A stretch of DNA of 64,000 nt. Source: Sphingobacterium pedocola (GTDB taxonomy: Bacteria > Bacteroidota > Bacteroidia > Sphingobacteriales > Sphingobacteriaceae). Positions 61,105 through 64,000 of this stretch are shown one piece after another (the first letter of the stretch is position 1; each line of letters starts with the position of its first letter). The position numbers and the translations under genes were made by a program. The stretch is taken from assembly GCF_015209965.1 (NCBI RefSeq), contig NZ_MU158689.1, forward strand, positions 1,476,835 to 1,540,834. Reading direction: 5' to 3'. The notes below the pieces were generated by a model. It was not told where the DNA came from. It was given only the letters and a program-made list of their open reading frames with translations, and did not search any database.

Positions 61105-61761
61105 TTATTTAGATGGCAACAATATGTCTACCACTTTTTCGCCTAATCGGGTGATATCTGATTTCAAGCCAACCATTACCGTGAGCACATGTACTGGATT
61201 TCCCTGTATCTTATTTACATTATACAAGTATCCCATTTCGGCCCCAAGGAAAAAGCCTTTAAATTTGTAATCGGCACCTACGCCCAGTTTGGTGCCAAAC
61301 GCCATTGAATACTTACTTTCCATAATCACTTTATTCCCTACATCATTTGCGCGGGGCTCAATAACCAACCCTATTGTTGGCCCCAGATACGCGTAGGTAT
61401 TTAATTGGTCATATTGCTTACGCATGCCACCAGCAAGGCTAAGCATATAGAAAGTGGATCGGCCATTCTCCACCATTCGATTATACTCAGCATCATCTAT
61501 CAACTGGTTGTAGTTAAACGACATTAAGTACAAAGCGGGATAAAGATAGTATCTTGGATTCTTTAATGTGATATCTAGCCCCATACTTCCCGAGAATAAC
61601 TTCGGAGATAATACGTTTTTCGTTTTGCCCAATGGAATACCAATCCCAGTCCCCGCGAAATAATAAACCTTCTTGTAATGTAGTGTATCCGTTCCGCTTT
61701 GCGAAAAGGCTAGGCCATACGAAAAAATAATAACCAGGATAATAAATAGTCTTTTCATCAA
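61105..61761 (-). CDS. Outer membrane beta-barrel protein of unknown function
   Basis: The 218-residue product has a signal peptide (MMKRLFIILVIIFSYGLAFSQ) and a run of short amphipathic strands with many Tyr, Phe and Gly residues: YYFAGTGIGIPLGK, GLDITLKNPRYYLYPALYLMSF, YAYLGPTIGLVIEPR, FGTKLGVGADYKFKGFFLGAEMGY. This is the look of a small PorT- or OmpW-like barrel. It does not end in the usual aromatic residue but in a soluble tail (EKVVDILLPSK). No close family is recognised. It is 19 bases upstream of ubiB and may be transcribed with it. Confidence 0.65.
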   Translation of the reverse strand: MMKRLFIILVIIFSYGLAFSQSGTDTLHYKKVYYFAGTGIGIPLGKTKNVLSPKLFSGSMGLDITLKNPRYYLYPALYLMSFNYNQLIDDAEYNRMVENGRSTFYMLSLAGGMRKQYDQLNTYAYLGPTIGLVIEPRANDVGNKVIMESKYSMAFGTKLGVGADYKFKGFFLGAEMGYLYNVNKIQGNPVHVLTVMVGLKSDITRLGEKVVDILLPSK

Positions 61762-61844
61762 TCTTCAATACAGTTTGTTATGTAACAATAAATTAAGCAA
61801 AAAGGTTTGAAAAGAAAGATTTAATTTTTTCCGCAAGTTTTTTT

Positions 61845-62456
61845 TTATAAATAATTTTTGCTTTGCGGTCCCTGATTGAAAATCAAATCTATAATACTCA
61901 GTTCAGGGATAAAACCCAATCTATCATTGAACACCTGAAAATATGGTTTTGGTGCTTCAAAAATGGAGGGTCTTTTGGGGTGAATAAGACTTCTGTAATC
62001 CAGCATGTCGGGGGGAGTCTTCTTATAGCTATCCGTAAAGGAAATACTTTTATTGATTTTCATTAGTTTTAAGATTAGTTCCAGCTGCGACAGATTGTAA
62101 TCAAACAAAAACTCACTTTTTTTTTCATAAAACCTTGCAAACTCGTCCTCGTAGAATTCAAAATACGCTGAACTTCGGTATGCCGTCTGTAAGCTCTGCC
62201 AATGCAATCGCTGCCAATCGTGGTCATAATTGATTCGGACATCTTTCATAGCTACATGTTCCTTACGACCATGTATTATGGGAACAAAAAGCTCTAAAAT
62301 GCCGTTGGCTGTGGCTATTTTCGCACGAGTTCGATAAGTTTGTTTCGGATAATGTTCATACTTATCCAAAACAATAGGAAAATCGTGTTTATAAATTGCA
62401 TGAAAATAAGATACTGGAGGAAGATACGTTGCCGATAATAAGAGCTGAGTAGACAT
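61845..62456 (-). CDS. WbqC-family protein
   Basis: The 203-residue protein shows the pattern of the WbqC family, found in O-antigen and other surface polysaccharide gene clusters: LLSATYLPPVSYFHAIYKHDFPIVLDKYEHYPKQTYRTRAKIATANG at the N-terminus (in sequence), ELFVPIIHGRKEHVAMKDVRINYDHDWQRLHWQSLQTAYRSSAYFEFYEDEF, and the C-terminal LGFIPELSIIDLIFNQG. The biochemical role of WbqC is not settled. It is a single gene here, divergent from the acyltransferase gene 62570-63460, near a glycosyltransferase, which agrees with a cell-surface role. Confidence 0.88.
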   Translation of the reverse strand: MSTQLLLSATYLPPVSYFHAIYKHDFPIVLDKYEHYPKQTYRTRAKIATANGILELFVPIIHGRKEHVAMKDVRINYDHDWQRLHWQSLQTAYRSSAYFEFYEDEFARFYEKKSEFLFDYNLSQLELILKLMKINKSISFTDSYKKTPPDMLDYRSLIHPKRPSIFEAPKPYFQVFNDRLGFIPELSIIDLIFNQGPQSKNYL

Positions 62457-62569
62457 AAACTAAAATTAACTATAAATTATGACGCAAAAATAACTTTATT
62501 TAAGGATTATACGCAACTGAATAAATTGCTTTTATATGCAACTTTATCTAAGTTTGTACCTCAGATCGT

Positions 62570-63460
62570 ATGCAGCAAACCGTATTGATGAATAAAAAGA
62601 TTATTTCGGGTTTACTATTTTGTTTTTCTTTGCTGCCTTTTTGGGCATTGTATATCCTATCCGATTTTTTGTACTTTGTTATTTATTACGTCTTCAAATA
62701 TCGAAAATCGATCGTTATTAGCAATTTACAAAACTCTTTTCCTGAGAAATCAGAAGACGAAATTCATCAGATTGCGAAGAAATTCTTTCGCTATTTCCCT
62801 GATATCATCGTGGAAGCGTTAAAAATGCGAACCATTACAGAAAAACAAGTAATCAATCGCATTGAATTATTAAATCCCGAAGAAGTGTACAAGCATTTTG
62901 AAGTAGGAAAATCTGTAATCGGCGTGACAGCGCATTATGGAAACTGGGAGTTGGGAATCTACCGAATGTCGCTTATGACGAAATATCCTCGTCTAATTAT
63001 TTACAAACCGTTGAACAATAAAGATTTTGATCAGATATACAATAGTATACGCACACGCTTTGGAGCAACGATGGTGCCGATGAAGCAAATTTTACGTCAC
63101 TTGGTCAGGTTAAAAAATCAACGCAAAATGAGTATGTTTGTAGCTGATCAAACTCCCCTGCATCAAGACTCAGACTATTTCATGGAGTTTTTAAATCAAG
63201 ACACCTTGGTGTATACCGGTGCGGAACGGATTGCTCAACTAACGGAAAGTCCGGTAGTATATTGTCACATCGGTAGAAAACAAAAAAGAGGCCACTATTA
63301 TTGTAAATTTACTACATTAGTAGAAAATCCATCCACGCACCAAAAACATGAAATAACGCAAATTCACAATAAATTCACAGAAAAAATGATCTGTGGAGAG
63401 CCGGCATATTGGTTGTGGACACACCGTCGTTGGAAAAGAACAAGAACAACTGAAAAATGA
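62570..63460 (+). CDS. Lipid A biosynthesis-type lysophospholipid acyltransferase
   Basis: The 296-residue protein is of the LpxL/HtrB family. It begins with a membrane anchor (about 10-45, LLFCFSLLPFWALYILSDFLYFVIYYVF in sequence) followed by NLQNSFPEKSEDEI. The catalytic HX4E motif is HYGNWE (about residues 124-129). YKPLNNKDFDQIYNSIRTRFGATMVPMK, FVADQTP, and the C-terminal YWLWTHRRWKRTR complete the pattern. An ATG at 62588 would shorten the N-terminus by six residues. It is related to the gene at 21930, showing two such enzymes in the window. The next gene starts in an ATGA overlap, so glycosyltransferase and acyltransferase are co-translated. Confidence 0.92.
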   Translation: MQQTVLMNKKIISGLLFCFSLLPFWALYILSDFLYFVIYYVFKYRKSIVISNLQNSFPEKSEDEIHQIAKKFFRYFPDIIVEALKMRTITEKQVINRIELLNPEEVYKHFEVGKSVIGVTAHYGNWELGIYRMSLMTKYPRLIIYKPLNNKDFDQIYNSIRTRFGATMVPMKQILRHLVRLKNQRKMSMFVADQTPLHQDSDYFMEFLNQDTLVYTGAERIAQLTESPVVYCHIGRKQKRGHYYCKFTTLVENPSTHQKHEITQIHNKFTEKMICGEPAYWLWTHRRWKRTRTTEK

Positions 63461-64000
63461 TAGAATATCCCAAAGTTGCTGTTGTCATATTAAATTGGAA
63501 CGGTAAATTTTTCTTAGAGAAATTTTTACCATCCGTGTACAATAGTACTTACCCTAATATTGAATTTATTATCGGAGACAATGCTTCTACAGATGATTCT
63601 GTAGCCTTTGTCAGGGAATACTATCCCACAATCCGTATTATCCACAATGACGATAACTATGGATTTGCCGGTGGATATAATAAGGTACTTAAAAAAGTAG
63701 AAGCAGATTATTTTATCTTGCTCAATTCAGATGTAGAAGTAACTCCTTCTTGGATAGAACCGGTTATTGATTTTATGCAAAAAAATGACTTTGTAGCCGC
63801 ACAGCCTAAAATCAGAGCATATCATCAACGGGATTATTTCGAACATGCCGGGGCCGCCGGAGGACATATCGATTATTTTGGTTACCCATTTTGTAAGGGT
63901 CGTATCCTCAATATTACCGAAAAAGATGAAGGTCAATATGATGTGGAAAATGAAATTTTTTGGGCAACCGGAGCCGCTTTATTCATTAAATCAAATGCCT
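63457..64000 (+). CDS. Family 2 glycosyltransferase, N-terminal part (window edge)
   Basis: The frame opens at the ATG at 63457, overlapping the previous stop by 4 bases, and reads without a stop for 181 codons to the window edge. It is a GT-A type glycosyltransferase of family 2: VAVVILNWNGKFFLEKFLPSV at the start, the GDNASTDDS motif (about residues 40-48), NDDNYGFAGGYNKVL, and LLNSDVEVTPSW with the metal-binding aspartate (about 90-101). The segment ATGAALFIK near the edge is also typical. Such enzymes add sugars to lipid- or polysaccharide-linked acceptors. Together with the acyltransferase it suggests surface glycolipid synthesis. The rest of the gene lies outside. Confidence 0.92.
   Translation, partial: MIEYPKVAVVILNWNGKFFLEKFLPSVYNSTYPNIEFIIGDNASTDDSVAFVREYYPTIRIIHNDDNYGFAGGYNKVLKKVEADYFILLNSDVEVTPSWIEPVIDFMQKNDFVAAQPKIRAYHQRDYFEHAGAAGGHIDYFGYPFCKGRILNITEKDEGQYDVENEIFWATGAALFIKSNA

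Overview
The window reads as chromosomal DNA of a Bacteroidota bacterium, most likely of the Sphingobacteriaceae (Sphingobacterium/Pedobacter/Olivibacter type). The basis is FecI/FecR/SusC/SusD gene sets with STN and DUF4974 domains, HmuY-type lipoproteins, DUF4843, PKD-like and DUF4230 families, start sites without Shine-Dalgarno sequences, and Bacteroidota-type dispersed palindromes. The species cannot be fixed from sequence alone. No rRNA, tRNA, CRISPR array or intact transposase was seen.

Layout. 1-1.6 kb: cytochrome bd genes cydB (cut by the window edge) and cydA (frameshifted). 2-12.4 kb: one ECF sigma factor/FecR/SusC/SusD nutrient-uptake operon ending in two surface lipoproteins and a TlpA-like thioredoxin. 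12.4-18 kb: a dehydrogenase, a GH78 alpha-L-rhamnosidase, a possible 31-codon peptide gene, DgkA and a beta-barrel protein. 18.2-21.6 kb: a second sigma/FecR pair whose third gene carries STN and carboxypeptidase-like domains but a short-repeat domain in place of a TonB receptor; its FecR holds an exact 114-bp tandem duplication. 21.8-24.6 kb: lipid A-type acyltransferase, DUF4230 and NYN-domain genes. 24.6-31 kb: the mutagenesis cassette imuA-imuB-dnaE2 with a divergent XRE/S24 repressor and two palindromic operators.

31-46 kb is a large heme/iron-acquisition locus. On the minus strand lie the ABC importer hmuT-hmuU-hmuV, with HmuV fused to a HemS-like domain, then a Fur-like protein reduced to its DNA-binding part, then an AraC-type regulator. 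On the plus strand lie a TonB receptor, four HmuY-like lipoproteins, two other lipoproteins and an S41 protease. A shared 23-bp Fur-box-like palindrome occurs four times here. Heptanucleotide tandem arrays stand just before two of the hmuY genes, and several REP-like palindromes lie between genes.

46-64 kb is mostly housekeeping: glutathione peroxidase, D-lactate dehydrogenase, TatD, TcdA, an SGNH hydrolase, an exonuclease/GIY-YIG protein, a paired M16 peptidase, hemF, gpsA, a sugar acetyltransferase, UbiB kinase, WbqC, a second acyltransferase and a truncated glycosyltransferase. This part also holds a DUF6157 gene remnant and a 424-bp non-coding element with terminal inverted repeats. The strongest candidates for something new are the heme locus as a whole, the sigma/FecR system without a TonB receptor, and the gene-proximal heptanucleotide arrays.
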